A stretch of 12,500 nt of DNA from Stramonita haemastoma (lineage: Eukaryota; Mollusca; Gastropoda; Neogastropoda; Muricidae), in the NCBI GenBank assembly GCA_030674155.1, contig CM060325.1:55229874-55242373 (forward strand). The letters run 5' to 3'. A program made the position numbers and the translations under genes. Position 1 is the first letter of the stretch. Every line of letters begins with the position of its first letter. Below the pieces are notes generated by a model, which saw nothing but the letters and a program-made list of their open reading frames with translations, did not search any database and had not been told where the DNA came from. Shown here in pieces: positions 1-9,580 of this stretch.

Positions 1-77
1 TCTTTCTGTGTCGAACGGTCAGACAGCAACTGTTGTTTTCTATCATAAATATTACGAGCGAAAATGCATTGCCAGTG
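1..77. other. No recognised feature
   Basis: I see nothing that can be assigned here. An ORF runs from 33 to 488, but it crosses a dispersed repeat and homopolymeric T/G stretches and shows no domain. Confidence 0.5.
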
Positions 78-372
78 TCTGACAAATCAGACTCAGCGCA
101 TCCGATAGAAAAAAAATATTTCAAGTCTTTTTTGGTTTGTTTTGTTGTTTTGTTTTCTTGTTTTATTGTTGTTATTGTTTGGGGTTTTTTGGGGGGTGGA
201 GCAGAAGAATGGACCAAGAGGGCAGAAAATATTCAAGAAAGAGATGACAGGAAGAAAAGGCACAAAGCAGAGACAAAGAGAGGGATAGAAAAAGAGGGAA
301 TTCCTGGCACAGAATTTCCAGAAGGTGGGGAGAATGCTATGTATACTGACAGGCCTCCAGCATCCCCACGGA
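78..372. repeat. Unassigned dispersed repeat, copy 1
   Basis: This segment is clearly related to 7592-7846. Shared blocks in the same order include ACTCAGCGCATCCGA / GCTCAGTGCATCCGA, AGAATGGACCAA, GATGACAGG / GGTGACAGG followed by AAAAGGMACAARGCAGA, AGGATAGAAA-like and GGAATTCCTGGCACAG, then TACTGACAGGCCTCCAGCATCCCCA with one inserted base relative to the other copy. A T/G-rich block (about 125-195) replaces the CA repeat of the other copy. No open frame is shared, so it is probably an old transposable element or duplicated segment. Confidence 0.75.
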
Positions 373-646
373 AAAAGCTTTTTATTTTTATTTTTCCAAA
401 CGAGAATGCAGTGCTTGTGGCACATTCCCTATGCATGCACGGTGTCACAGATTTGTTGAAAAACCCACGTAGGCTACGTGAAGTTTAGCCCACTACGAAA
501 CACTGTACCTTGGTAAAGCCTCGTGTTTATACAAGCTGCTTTTGCCTATCCGTAACTTGTCGAGAATGAAATAGATCGTTAGATCTTTAACGGGCTTAGG
601 GTATCTGCAAGCATCATTTGCATCTCTTTTTCTTTTCTTTTTTTCT

Positions 647-885
647 TCTTTTATATCGAGGATCATGGAATAAGCACTCGTGTGCTTTTTTACATCCAGT
701 CCCCGTGTGTATGCAGTTTTGTAAATCTTGTCATCTGTTCCCACCGGCACACAATGGCCTTCTCTTACGAAAAGCGGAACAGGATTCAACGTGTGCGCAA
801 GATGTTCTGCGTGCATCTGTGTGTGTAAGCTACGTGTAGATGTAAGCAAGGTATTGGCAGGTCTGCTGATAAGTTGACCATGAAC
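647..885 (-). mobile_element. SINE copy, TATATCGAG-tail family
   Basis: The plus strand shows the reverse complement of the element: TTATATCGAGGATCATGG, ACATCCAGTCCCCGTGTG, GTCATCTGTTCCCACCGG, CGAAAAGCGGAACAGGATTC, GCGCAAGATGTTCTGCGTGC, then GGCAGGTCTGC and AAGTTGACC. The element's 3' end is at 647, with a CTT-rich tail on the plus strand. The pol III head is absent or unrecognisable beyond 885. Confidence 0.87.
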
Positions 886-993
886 AGGCGGTGAAACTCT
901 GGCCGCGTCCGTAAGGCACCAAGCTTCACAGCCAAGCTCCTTTGTCAGGATCCTGTACTTCAGACTTGCTGGGCCTGGCAGTGAAGCCCACGT

Positions 994-1530
994 TCTCTTT
1001 TCTTCTTCTTCTTCTTCTTCTTCTTCTTCTTCTTCTCTTCTTCTTCTTCTTCTTGCATTCTTCTTCTTGCATTCTTCTTCTTTGCATTCTTCTTCTTTGC
1101 ATTCTTCTTCTTTGCATTCTTCTTCTTTGCATTTTTTCTTTTCCTTCTTTTCATTCTTCTTCTTTCTTCTCCTTCTTCTTCTTTCTTCTTCTTCTTCTAT
1201 TCTTCTTCTTCCTTCTTTTTCTTCTTTGCATTCTTCTTCTTCTTTCTTCTTCGTCTTCTTCTTCTTCTTCTTTGCATTCTTCTTCTTTGCATTCTTCTTC
1301 TTTGCATTCTTCTTCTTTGCATTCTTCATTCTTTGCATTTCTTCTTCTTTTCTTTCATCTTCTTCTTTGCATTCTTCTTCTTTCATTCTTCTTCTTTGCA
1401 TTCTTCTTTTCTTTGCATTCTTCTTCTTCTTTGCATTCTTCTTCTTCTTCTTGCAATTCTTCTTCTTCAATTCTCTTCTCTTCATTCTTCTTCTTCGCAT
1501 TCTTCTTTCTTCGCAATTCTTCTTCTTCTT
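994..1530. repeat. Polypyrimidine TTC tract and 15-bp TTGCATTC minisatellite
   Basis: About 530 bp are almost pure C/T on the plus strand. Stretches of (TTC)n alternate with many copies of a 15-bp unit ATTCTTCTTCTTTGC and variants of it. The long stop-free frames on both strands (Lys/Glu-rich on minus, Ser/Phe/Leu-rich on plus) follow from this composition and are not genes. Confidence 0.95.
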
Positions 1531-1679
1531 TTTCACTAATCTTCTTAGTTGTCGAACTTTTCGAACATTTATCGTTTTCAATGTAATTGTTCAAAACATG
1601 TGTTGAAAACTTATGTTAAAGTTTTGGAACACGGGAGACCAATTCCAAAAGTGCAGTAGATGGGGAGGTAGGGGAAGGT

Positions 1680-1690
1680 GGGGGGGGGGG
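1680..1690. repeat. Poly-G run (G11) in a G-rich segment
   Basis: A run of eleven G follows GGGGAGGTAGGGGAAGGT. The region could form a G-quadruplex, but nothing ties it to a gene. Confidence 0.9.
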
Positions 1691-1830
1691 ACCACAACCA
1701 TACATGTGGAAGTTGTCTTTGTCGATGCCAAGATTGAAATACTTTTTTGAGAAACTCTGACAGAACATTTAACGTTTCTTATGTACGAAAAAAAAATATT
1801 CTAGCAGTCACTTCTTTCTGAACTTAACTT

Positions 1831-1838
1831 TATATATA

Positions 1839-1900
<62 letters not shown>

Positions 1901-1910
1901 TATATATATA
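1831..1910. repeat. (TA)n microsatellite
   Basis: About 78 bp of TA repeat have two small interruptions (TATTAT and ATAATA). The tract is self-complementary and could extrude a cruciform. Confidence 0.97.
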
Positions 1911-1928
1911 AACAGGTTACTTTCCTCG

Positions 1929-1945
1929 CCCCCCCCCCCCCCCCC
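1929..1945. repeat. Poly-C run (C17)
   Basis: Seventeen C bases follow the TA tract and precede a SINE tail fragment. Confidence 0.95.
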
Positions 1946-1966
1946 ACCCACCTCCCTTTCTTCAAT

Positions 1967-2045
1967 TACACACGGGGACCGGATGAAAAAAAGCACATGA
2001 TTGCTTATTCTGTTATCCTCGATATAAAAGAATAAATAAATAAAC
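1967..2045 (+). mobile_element. SINE 3' end fragment, (AATA)n tail
   Basis: The fragment reads ACACGGGGACCGGATG, AAAAAAAGCACATGATTGC, then TTATCCTCGATATAAAAG and AATAAATAAATAAAC. It is the 3' part of the family seen in the opposite orientation at 647, 3222, 5393 and 7142. Confidence 0.85.
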
Positions 2046-3221
2046 AAATCTAATACCACCAAGAAACACAGACGTCCGAGTCACGGTTGAATAAATGCAA
2101 ACGGTTCCCCAAAATGTCTTTTAAAAGGACATGACTTAACTAAACAAGTGTTGTTTTGGAAAACGTTTCAAGGGAAATCACTCCAGTGGAGCTGCGTAGA
2201 TCCGTTCATTAAACTGTGAACTGTGATGTTGTTGTGGCAACAGTGACTAATCAATGACTTGTCTGTGATGATCAATCTTCAGCTTCTGATCCTATGGCAC
2301 ATCCACTCTGTCAAAAGTCATAAACAGTCATTTTCACAATAAAAACGATCTTTTTCACTGTAAACATGAACCAATGAAATCAAACAATCAAAATCGTGTT
2401 TTTATCTTTGTCTATAGCTGCAGACACACATGCTGTTTTCAAACTTATGAGTAGAGACGACTGTTTGAATCCCAGGGGCCACACTTACCAGAGTGACTGA
2501 CGAATTGCTAATGATAGTTTGAAAAATTTGTGAGGTAAAGCTCTTGCAGTTCTGGGAATTTAATCAAATACTCAGCGAAGATTCTGGGCCGTTTGAGGTG
2601 TATGTATAGTGCCAGGCAATCTGTTTGGCACCTGTTTTTACCTGACCAGCCCAACCATAATAATGTTTGGGAAAGCTCGTGGGTTGTAACACTAAGATTC
2701 TTGTTTGATACTTTTTAGCAGACTATTAAGCCACGGCCAAATGTACCAAGAATGACAAACAGCAATCTTTTTGTTGAGAAAAAAATGATAATATTGAACA
2801 TTGAAGAAGTAATGGCGTAACATATTGATCTGTTTCCTGAGTTAAATAATTGTGATTTTTTTTTTTACGACGATATTTTATGACTAAGCCTATTTACATT
2901 TTCAGGGTGAATTTTATTTCCTTTATTTTTCTTCAAAAACTGTATTTGTAAAGAAAATACTGTTTAACTTGAGTCAAAATTACTTTTTATGTTTTATCAC
3001 CCCTATTTCATGACTAAGTGTGTTTAAAATACCAATTTTTTATCTGAAAAAACAACAACTGATTTTGATATTGCAACATGCATAGAATATAAGTTAAAGC
3101 TGTTAAATCAGCTATATCTATAACAACTGCATTTAAATATAAGATTTAAGTAGCTAAATCATGTGAAAACCCTTAATAGCATTAAATATTACTTTTATCT
3201 TGTCTGATTATTTTTGTTTTA
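2046..3221. other. AT-rich intergenic DNA without recognised genes
   Basis: I found no ORF of note, no tRNA-like boxes and no strong repeat in this 1.2-kb stretch. It is AT-rich with short A and T runs. Confidence 0.6.
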
Positions 3222-3338
3222 TTCTTTTATATCGAGGATAATGGAATAAGCATTTATATGTGGTTTTTTTACATCCAGTCCCCATGTGTACTTAGTTTTG
3301 TAAAATGTCTGTTCCCACCGGTACACGACTATGGTCAA
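3222..3338 (-). mobile_element. SINE 3' part, TATATCGAG-tail family
   Basis: The plus strand shows TTCTTTTATATCGAGGATAA, TGGAATAAGC, ACATCCAGTCCCCATGTG, TTTTGTAAAATG, CTGTTCCCACCGG and ACACGACTATGG. The copy ends there, so only about 115 bp of the element remain. Confidence 0.85.
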
Positions 3339-4011
3339 ATAGCGAGAAGCACATCAGAGAGGTGATTCTATCATCTTCTACTAATCACTCCGTAGGAAAG
3401 CAAAAAGAAAAGGTTATTTCATGATTAGAAATAAGCAGTTTTGTGTGGACATTACTGTTTGTGACTTTTGACTTTGTTAGAATCCCATAAATGGCGAAAT
3501 GTTTCCACCCATCCTCCCTTCACTTCCTATACCAGCACGGGTGAAACTTGTCTTGTTTGGATTTTTTAAAAATATATTTAAAAAAAGATGAGACTATGAT
3601 TTAAAGAATTCAAATGCAGTTACATAGAATATGAGTTTCTGCACTTTTTGCAAAGGGATCTACTTCTGGATTTTTTTTTTTTTTAATTTTGGTGGTCATG
3701 CTTGTTAATCTTGGAAGTGTTGTTTGACACTAACAATTTTTCCATACATGTCTAAGAGGAGCGTTGGTCTAGGCCAAATATTCAGCCTAACAGAAGTACC
3801 TTTTAAGTAGCTTTAGCTAAAGTTCCAGCATCCTTTGACACTGAAACATGTTGTTATGTGTGAGGATTGGGCACGAGAGAGTGAGAGCGTTTTATACCAA
3901 ATTAATGATTGACATGATGCTTGGCTTACACACGACTGAGCCAGTGCAATGGTCGAGCTATGGGTACTTGGGATATTTCTGTCGACCAGATTTAAGTGTG
4001 TGAGTGTGCAG
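3339..4011. other. Intergenic DNA without recognised features
   Basis: No supported gene or repeat family was seen. The sequence contains short A and T homopolymers and no long frame. Confidence 0.55.
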
Positions 4012-4124
<113 letters not shown>

Positions 4125-5035
4125 TTCAATTTTACGTCTTTCACTTAAAGTGATACCAGAAGAGATTTTTGTTTTTATTTTTTTAACTGTTTAACCAGAA
4201 AGAGAGAAAATCAGGGGTGGGAGGGGGCTGATTGAAAGTAAGAATAGCAGTGTGGGTGTGGGTGTGGGTGTGGATGGGTGTGCGCGTGCGCGCGTATGAA
4301 TACACTGACAGACACGCGCTTTCCTACATCTACATTGAATGAGGGTAGAATCAGAATGGTTTGACTGTCCTGATCGCCCTTCTGACTAAAAGAAAAGAGA
4401 ATCGTTTAAATTACAACCACTGTAAAAATATAAAACAGTGAATACAATTATTCGTTTCTGCAAAGATGTGGATTACCTCTTATCTTCAATATCTTACAGA
4501 AATGATTTGATTTTTTTCATGTGATTTGTTTGTCAATCAAAAGGATGCAGTGGTGTAAGGGGGTGGGAGGGAGAACTTTTTCATAAGTTAGGATTTAGGG
4601 GGGGGGGGGGGGGGCTGGGGGGGTTGTTTTTTTTCCTTTTATGACTTTTATCTACATTTTTTTTAAAGTGTCAACTACGTCTTAAATATCGTACAGACAT
4701 GGTTTGATTGCAACAATACTATACCTTTCTTAAGAGATTATTTTTATTGTTGTTTTCGTTACCCTCTATTATTGGGTGGATTTTTTTGTTTTTGTTGTTT
4801 TTTTTCTGACAGATCAAAGTTTCTTTTTTTTTTGGCTTTTTTTCCTCTACGAGTCCAGATTTTTGTTCTCACCAGAAGGACCAGTTTCACCCAGAATTCA
4901 TGCACACCCTCTGCTCAGCTATGTCATGTGATGTCCCGAGCACACAGTGTTGCTTCCCTTGCTGGACGCTGCACCATGGAGAAGAAAAATAATAATAGTA
5001 CCATTCATTTGGTGGTTCAATTCCTTTACTTTATC
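4125..5035. other. Intergenic DNA with a short GGGTGT array and a G17 run
   Basis: The stretch has a GTGGGT-type array at about 4250-4282 followed by an alternating GCGC/GTGC patch. A poly-G run of 17 lies at 4598-4614 next to a second G7. A reading frame at 4772-5182 starts in T-rich DNA and ends in GT/GA repeats. I do not recognise a protein in it and consider it chance. Confidence 0.55.
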
Positions 5036-5038
5036 TGT

Positions 5039-5151
5039 TGTGTGTGTGTGTGTGAGTGCGTGAGAGAGAAAGAGTATGTGTGTGTGTGTTGTGTGTGTGT
5101 GTGTGTGTGTGTGTTAGAATCTTCATCTAGTCAGAGAGAGAGAGAGAGAGA
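5039..5151. repeat. Compound GT and GA microsatellite
   Basis: GT repeats interrupted by GAGTGCGTGAGAGAG occupy about 5039-5114, and a pure AG run covers about 5132-5151. No gene context is seen. Confidence 0.93.
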
Positions 5152-5392
5152 GCTGCTTGGTAGTGGTGGTTGGCTCGCTTAACTCCACTAGGACTCATAA
5201 TCAAAGAAAGTGTGAGTGAACATTGAACATCTTGCATAATTGAACATTTTGCATCATGCTTTAACTCCATCCAAACATTGCAGAGGGGTAGGCGGACTAC
5301 GACCTGTGGCGTGGATCCTTCACACATACGCAGGTCCGTCTGCCTACAGAGGGATGGGTATGTTCCCCTTCTGTCTGCAGAGGGATAGGCCT

Positions 5393-5640
5393 ATTTATTC
5401 TATTCTTTTATATCGAGGATAATGGGATAAGCACTCTTGTACTTTTTTTACATCCAGTCCCCGTGTGTCTGCAGTTTTGTAAATCTTGTCATCTGTTCCC
5501 ACCGGCCCACGATGGCCTACCCTTACGAAAAGTGGAACAGGATTTAACGTATGCGCAAGATCTTCTGCGTGCGTTCGCACACGGGGCCTCGGTTTATAGT
5601 CTCATCCGAAGGACTTTTGGGGAGAGTGGAGTCAGCACTG
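5393..5640 (-). mobile_element. SINE copy, TATATCGAG-tail family, with the ATAAACCGAGG domain
   Basis: In the minus-strand sense the element contains GGATGAGACTATAAACCGAG followed by GCCCCGTGTGCG, then GCAGAAGATCTTGCGCATAC, CCTGTTCCACTTTTCG, CCGGTGGGAACAGATGAC, GGGGACTGGATGTAAAAAAA and ATTATCCTCGATATAAAAG with an AATA tail. No pol III head was identified upstream of the GGATGAGAC domain, so the 5' limit at about 5640 is approximate. Confidence 0.85.
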
Positions 5641-5859
5641 ATGTTAACTCCAGGAGAAAAATCTCCTCGACCGGGATAAGGTTCTCCAGGTTCACTGTGC
5701 CCATGATACGCTGCCTGTAAAATTCAGACCAGGACTCCAGTAACTCTGGAAGGAGTTAAGGAGAAGTCAGATTTACAAGAAGGTGTTGTTTTTTTTATAT
5801 GATCATCAGCCAGAACACTTAGGTTCATCAATGCTAATATTTTTTATGTATATATATAC

Positions 5860-6176
5860 ATGCAACCGCTTTTTACCCACAATAAAGGTAGCTGCATTCT
5901 GACTTCGGGGATGTTATGATGGGTATATTCGTGTTTCCGTAACCCATCAAACGCTGGCATGAATTGCAGGATCTTTAACGTGGGTATTTAATCTTCTGCA
6001 CGTGTATAAACATAATTGGAATGCAGGCACTGTTCAGGTCTACGCTGATGAAAGTTGACCTCAGAAATTGTAAAAATCCCCACCCTTAATTCAACTGACG
6101 CCACCGAGATTCGAACCCACGACTTCATGTACCTATGGAACTGATCAAACGGTCTTAACCACTCAGCTATTGTGTC
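5860..6176 (-). mobile_element. tRNA-derived SINE with well-kept pol III head
   Basis: The minus strand begins GACACAATAGCTGAGTGG at 6176, which looks like the 5' part of a Leu/Ser-type tRNA. The B box GGGTTCGAATC is at 6118-6108. Next come GGTGGGGATTTTTACAATT, GAGGTCAACTTTC, TTAAAGATCCTGCAATTC, GATGGGTTACGGAAAC and TACCCATCATAACATCCCC. The 3' limit near 5860 is set by comparison with the copy at 12030 and a fragment at 8425. Confidence 0.85.
6108..6169 (-). promoter_or_regulatory. RNA polymerase III internal promoter (A and B boxes) of the SINE
   Basis: The A box TAGCTGAGTGGTTAAGACC is at 6169-6151 and the B box GGGTTCGAATC at 6118-6108. Their spacing of about 33 bases fits a tRNA-derived head. 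This is the best preserved pol III promoter in the window. Confidence 0.75.
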
Positions 6177-6282
6177 TGTCTTTACCAGCAGTAAATTAAT
6201 GCACACTGCCGGGTTTTTCATCTTCTTCAAGACAAGCTACAGAAACATGGTATAACTGCCCTCCACTCCAGTTCTCTCTCCC

Positions 6283-6377
6283 AACACACACACACGCGCA
6301 CACACACACACACACACACACACATTCACGCACATGCACACGCGCGTGCGTTCACACACACACACACACACACACAC
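6283..6377. repeat. (CA)n microsatellite with CGCG interruptions
   Basis: CA repeats are broken by CACGCGCAC and CACGCGCGTGCG segments. Alternating purine-pyrimidine sequence like this can adopt Z-DNA. Confidence 0.95.
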
Positions 6378-6592
6378 CCCATTATGAGCCAAGTGGTCTA
6401 AGGGAAACAACCATACCAAGCGGGATGTTTTGCTGTATTGTCTCCCTTACACGCTTTTTCTGTCATTTTTGGAATTGGAAAGAGAACATGCACACAGCCG
6501 AAGTGTACCTTTATAAGCGACTTCTAAGACCCAAATGGTTAGTCTGAAAAAAACAAATCAAAGCATTTTCAATGAACTCTGTACAGACTGAT

Positions 6593-7004
6593 GGATCGGT
6601 GGTCTAGAGGTAATGCACCTGCCCAGAAAGTGAAAAGTCAGAGTGTGTGGTTTGGGCCCAAAACTTTTACCCCATCCATTAGACCGTGAGTAGTGGTCTG
6701 GGTGCTAGTCTTTTGGATGAGACAATAAACCGGAGGTCCCGTGTGTTACGCATCATTATTTCATGCATGTAAAAGAACCTACGGCAACAAGAGGATTGTC
6801 CCAGGCAAATTTCTGTAGAAAAAAACATTCTAATAGAGAAACAAATACAGTTGCAAGACAGGAAAAAGAAAAAAAAATGGGTAGACGCTGCACTTGTGGT
6901 GACGTGCTCTCCCCAGGGAGAGCAGCCCGAATTTTATGCAGAGAAATCTGTTGTGTCATAAAGTGGTATAAAAAAAATAAAAGATAAAAATATAAAAGAT
7001 AAAA
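6593..7004 (+). mobile_element. Full-length tRNA-derived SINE, second family
   Basis: The head GGATCGGTGGTCTAGAGG contains an A box, and GTGTGGTTTGGGCCC at 6645-6659 is a decayed B box. The body has GGATGAGACAATAAACCGG (6715), GTAAAAGAACCTACGGCAAC, AGAGGATTGTCCCAGGC, CTGCACTTGTGGTGACG, GGAGAGCAGCCCGAATTTT and AGAAATCTGTTGTG, then an A-rich AAATAAAAGATAAAA tail ending about 7004. I recall similar sequences as abundant in marine gastropods, which is the main basis for my guess at the organism. No target-site duplication was clear. ORFs on either strand are spurious. Confidence 0.85.
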
Positions 7005-7141
7005 CGTCAGCAGAAATTGGTAAGTGCACACTGGAATTTTATGTTGGTCACGCAGTCAGAAGTACACCCAAAATTTGATGACAACAATTTTCGAAAGCAA
7101 AGTGTTGAAGGCAGGAGGAAGAGAGAGCAGACAACCAACAT

Positions 7142-7377
7142 CCTACATTACTTTTATTTATTTCAATTTATTTATTTTATTTATTCTTTTATATCGAGGA
7201 TAATGGAATAAGCACATCCTGTCCCTGTGTGTGTGCAGTTTTGTAAATATTGTCATCTATTCCCACCAGCACACAATGGCCTACTCTTATGAAAAGCGGA
7301 ACAGGATTTAACATGTGTTTAAGATGTTCTGCGTGGATTCGCACTCAGGGCCTCAGTTTATACTCTCATCCGAAGAA
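7142..7377 (-). mobile_element. SINE copy, TATATCGAG-tail family
   Basis: The plus strand begins with a TTTATTTATT tail complement (about 7150-7186), then TTCTTTTATATCGAGGATAA, a short internal deletion, GTCATCTATTCCCACCAGC, GAAAAGCGGAACAGGATTTA, AAGATGTTCTGCGTGG and ends with CTCATCCGAAG. The head beyond 7377 is not visible. Confidence 0.86.
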
Positions 7378-7591
7378 TGGCATGAGATAATGGCATGAGC
7401 TTGAGGATTTTGATTTTACAGAACATAAAAGACAGACAGCGAAGAGGTTGAACCAGTTCTGTTCAGCTGTTCAGTCTATGTGGGAATAAAGCTAGCAGTC
7501 AAATCGTGTAACACGCTCACCAACATTTAGCAAATAGGCCTACTTGTCTTCTGGCTCACTTTGACAAGTCACCAAGACACTGCTTGCAACT

Positions 7592-7657
7592 TTTCCGACA
7601 GGCTCAGTGCATCCGACTTCGGTGGGTGGAGAGATATGTTATATTTTAAGTCTTTCT

Positions 7658-7692
<35 letters not shown>

Positions 7693-7846
7693 CAGAATGG
7701 ACCAAAACGAAAGAAAAAAGACAAGAGGGGGGTGACAGGGAAAAAAGGAACAAGGCAGAAACACAGACCAGGATAGAAATAAGAGAATTCCTACCACAGG
7801 TGGGGATACTATTTACGCTGACAGGTCCCCAGCATCCCCATGGGGG
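7592..7846. repeat. Unassigned dispersed repeat, copy 2, with inserted CA repeat
   Basis: This is the partner of 78-372. After GCTCAGTGCATCCGAC a (CA)n run at 7660-7691 stands where copy 1 has T/G-rich sequence. It then continues AGCAGAATGGACCAAAACG, GGTGACAGGG, GGAACAAGGCAGAAACAC, CAGGATAGAAA, AGAATTCCTACCACAGG, and GCTGACAGGTCCCCAGCATC. Confidence 0.75.
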
Positions 7847-7901
7847 ATTTCCAGCAGTGTGTCTGAAACAACTGGGGTCTAGGGGAGTTCATTCTCCTCT
7901 C

Positions 7902-8259
7902 AGTTGTGGGGTGTGTACTCAGTTGTATATGTGTACATAGTTGTGGGGTGTGTACTCAGTTGTGGGGTGTGTACTCAGTTGTATATGTGTACATAGTTGT
8001 GGGGTGTGTACTCAGTTGTGGGGTGTGTACTCAGTTGTATATGTGTACATAGTTGTGGGGTGTGTACTCAGTTGTGGGGTGTGTACTCAGTTGCGGGGTG
8101 TGTACTCAGTTGCAGGGTGTGTACTCAGTTGCGGGGTGTGTACTCAGTTGCGGGGTGTGTACTCAGTTGTGGGGTGTGTACTCAGTTGTGGGGTGTGTAC
8201 TCAGTTGTGGGGTGTGTACTCAGTTGTGGGGTGTGTACTCAGTTGTGGGGTGTGTACTT
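7902..8259. repeat. 19-bp minisatellite with a 56-bp higher-order repeat
   Basis: The array holds 19 units: sixteen of 19 bp (AGTTGTGGGGTGTGTACTC and point variants with TTGCGGGG or TTGCAGGG) and three of 18 bp (AGTTGTATATGTGTACAT). The left part repeats the order 18-19-19, giving a 56-bp period three times. The right part is nearly uniform 19-mers. Stop-free plus frames of about 100 residues arise because 19 is not a multiple of three and none of the frames contains a stop; they are not genes. Confidence 0.97.
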
Positions 8260-8424
8260 GAGTGTGTTTGTGTCTTCCATGCCACCAGCCATACATCGAT
8301 TTCTTCTATGAAAGGTATATGGTTTTTAAGATGACACAATACGAATTGCAGATTCAACTTTTTAAAATCTTTTTTTCATTTCTCGGCTAGAACTCTAAGG
8401 TTTACCAATGGTGAGATTTTTGCA

Positions 8425-8505
8425 CAAGCGACTTTTTTACCCCCGCACCAGTTAAGTAACCTCATTCCAACTTCAGGGATGATGTCTAAACACAATACCA
8501 GTGTG
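8425..8505 (-). repeat. Probable decayed SINE fragment
   Basis: The plus strand has CGACTTTTTTACCCCCGC, then AACCTCATTCCAACTTCAGG and GATGATGTC. It follows the order CGCTTTTTACCCACAAT, CTGCATTCTGACTTCGGG and GATGTTATG seen at 5868-5917, with much divergence. Confidence 0.5.
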
Positions 8506-9099
8506 CATGTATTTTTTTTAAGATCTGAATTTTTGTTGTGCAACAGCCTACTCTTCTGAAATGTGGAACAGGTATCAAGTTCTTCAGATGAGACTGTATG
8601 TTGAGGTTATATACTATGTGAAAACACACACACACACACACACACACAAAGAAGTCTCATGAAATGTCCCTGTTTCAATTCATAAACCGATCAACCAACC
8701 AAGCATTGTTTAACAACACTACAACCAAAATAGAGTTTTCATCAGTTTTTACTCTTCAAAAAGATGAATATCACTCACACAAACAAAACAATATCATGAT
8801 CACATTTTTTTTAACAGAAAGAAAACATTAGCTGGAATAAATAAAAATATAATAAAAAGAAAGAAAAAATAAATTAGTGAAAAGAATTAGAACACCCAAT
8901 CAATAAGCAGAGACTTCAAAACAAACACGCCAACAAATATCTTTAATATGATTATCAAAGTTCAACAACTACGATATATAAAATGAAATCTGTCCACAGT
9001 ATAATGACTTTTTATCAAAATTTCTCATTGATTTAATCATGGAGTGTTCATATCCAGAACTTCTATCAAATCTGCTGCACTATACAAGTAAAAGTAAAC
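8506..9099. other. AT-rich intergenic DNA with a short CA repeat
   Basis: A CA repeat of about 25 bp lies at 8624-8648. The rest is AT-rich with A-runs and no recognised gene or repeat family. Confidence 0.6.
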
Positions 9100-9389
9100 A
9101 GTTAAGGTGTCCCATAACCTGTGTGGTCGTAGGGGAGCGAGGCGTCAGAGACCTCAGCTTCTCCAGGGGCTAGCATATTGAGGGCGGCGCCCATCTCCTC
9201 TCCCTCACTGCTTTACCTTCCCTGACCCTAAAGAGGGCAGGTACCCATTTACAGCTGGGTGAACTGGGGGGGACTGTACTGTAGCCAAGACGCGCAAACG
9301 GTCACCCATCCAATTGGCAACCACACTCGACGCTGCTTTACTTGACTGGGGGAAAGCAAGCGCTCTGACCACTGAGCTATCCCGTCCCC
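9100..9389 (-). mobile_element. tRNA-derived SINE, third type, Ala-like tRNA head
   Basis: The minus strand starts GGGGACGGGATAGCTCAGTG at 9389 with an A box TAGCTCAGTGGTCAGAGCGC. A diverged B-box position, GTGTGGTTGCCAATTGG, follows. The body has CCAGTTCACCCAGCTG, TAAATGGGTACCTGCCC and GTTATGGGACACC. The 3' limit is uncertain. An ORF at 9249-9440 overlaps it and is spurious. The element lies just beyond the inferred end of the paraplegin transcript. Confidence 0.75.
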
Positions 9390-9540
9390 ATCAATTATAC
9401 AACACACCAATTGACTGTGGATTTTCTTCTTTCTGTTCAAATACTGTGTTGTGTGTGCAAGACAGTGGAGATTTTTAATTTAAGAGTAAACAAAACACGG
9501 GTGAAAAATGAAAACACCAAATATGAAGAAAAAAATATGA

Positions 9541-9546
9541 TTTATT
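9541..9546 (-). promoter_or_regulatory. Candidate polyadenylation signal AATAAA
   Basis: The plus strand reads TTTATT, which is AATAAA in the sense of the paraplegin gene. It lies 290 bases after the stop codon and is the first canonical AATAAA I see downstream. About 20-30 bases further is a T/GT-rich stretch (TTTGGTGTTTTC at about 9522-9511) that could serve as the downstream element. No transcript evidence is available here. Confidence 0.5.
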
Positions 9547-9575
9547 TCTAAGGCGAGTGTGTGAATGTTTATGTA

Positions 9576-9580
<5 letters not shown>

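Noticed and set aside
33..488. 151-residue frame with a hydrophobic stretch near residue 35
   Set aside because: It crosses a dispersed repeat whose second copy has no matching frame, and the hydrophobic part comes from T/G-rich simple sequence.
493..1586. Long frames on both strands (362 aa Lys/Glu-rich, 214 aa and 179 aa Ser/Phe/Leu-rich)
   Set aside because: They are translations of the TTC/15-bp polypyrimidine array plus a SINE copy; there is no domain and open frames occur in several frames at once.
2865..3030. Two TTATGACTAAG / TTCATGACTAAG motifs about 135 bases apart
   Set aside because: The match is only about ten bases in AT-rich DNA, so chance is sufficient.
4772..5182. 136-residue frame
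   Set aside because: It starts in T-rich sequence and ends in GT/GA repeats; no family resemblance or splice context was seen.
6101..6176. Possible tRNA-Leu or tRNA-Ser gene on the minus strand
   Set aside because: A and B boxes are present, but the acceptor stem does not close and related heads recur at 10535 and 12271 with shared SINE bodies.
7941..8334. Three overlapping frames of 93-106 aa with a 19-residue Cys/Val/Gly repeat
   Set aside because: A 19-bp repeat without stop triplets gives open reading in all three plus frames; the copies are pure tandem DNA.
9249..9389. Possible tRNA-Ala gene on the minus strand
   Set aside because: The A box is good, but the T arm and the 3' acceptor strand pairing to the 5' end are not found; SINE body follows directly.
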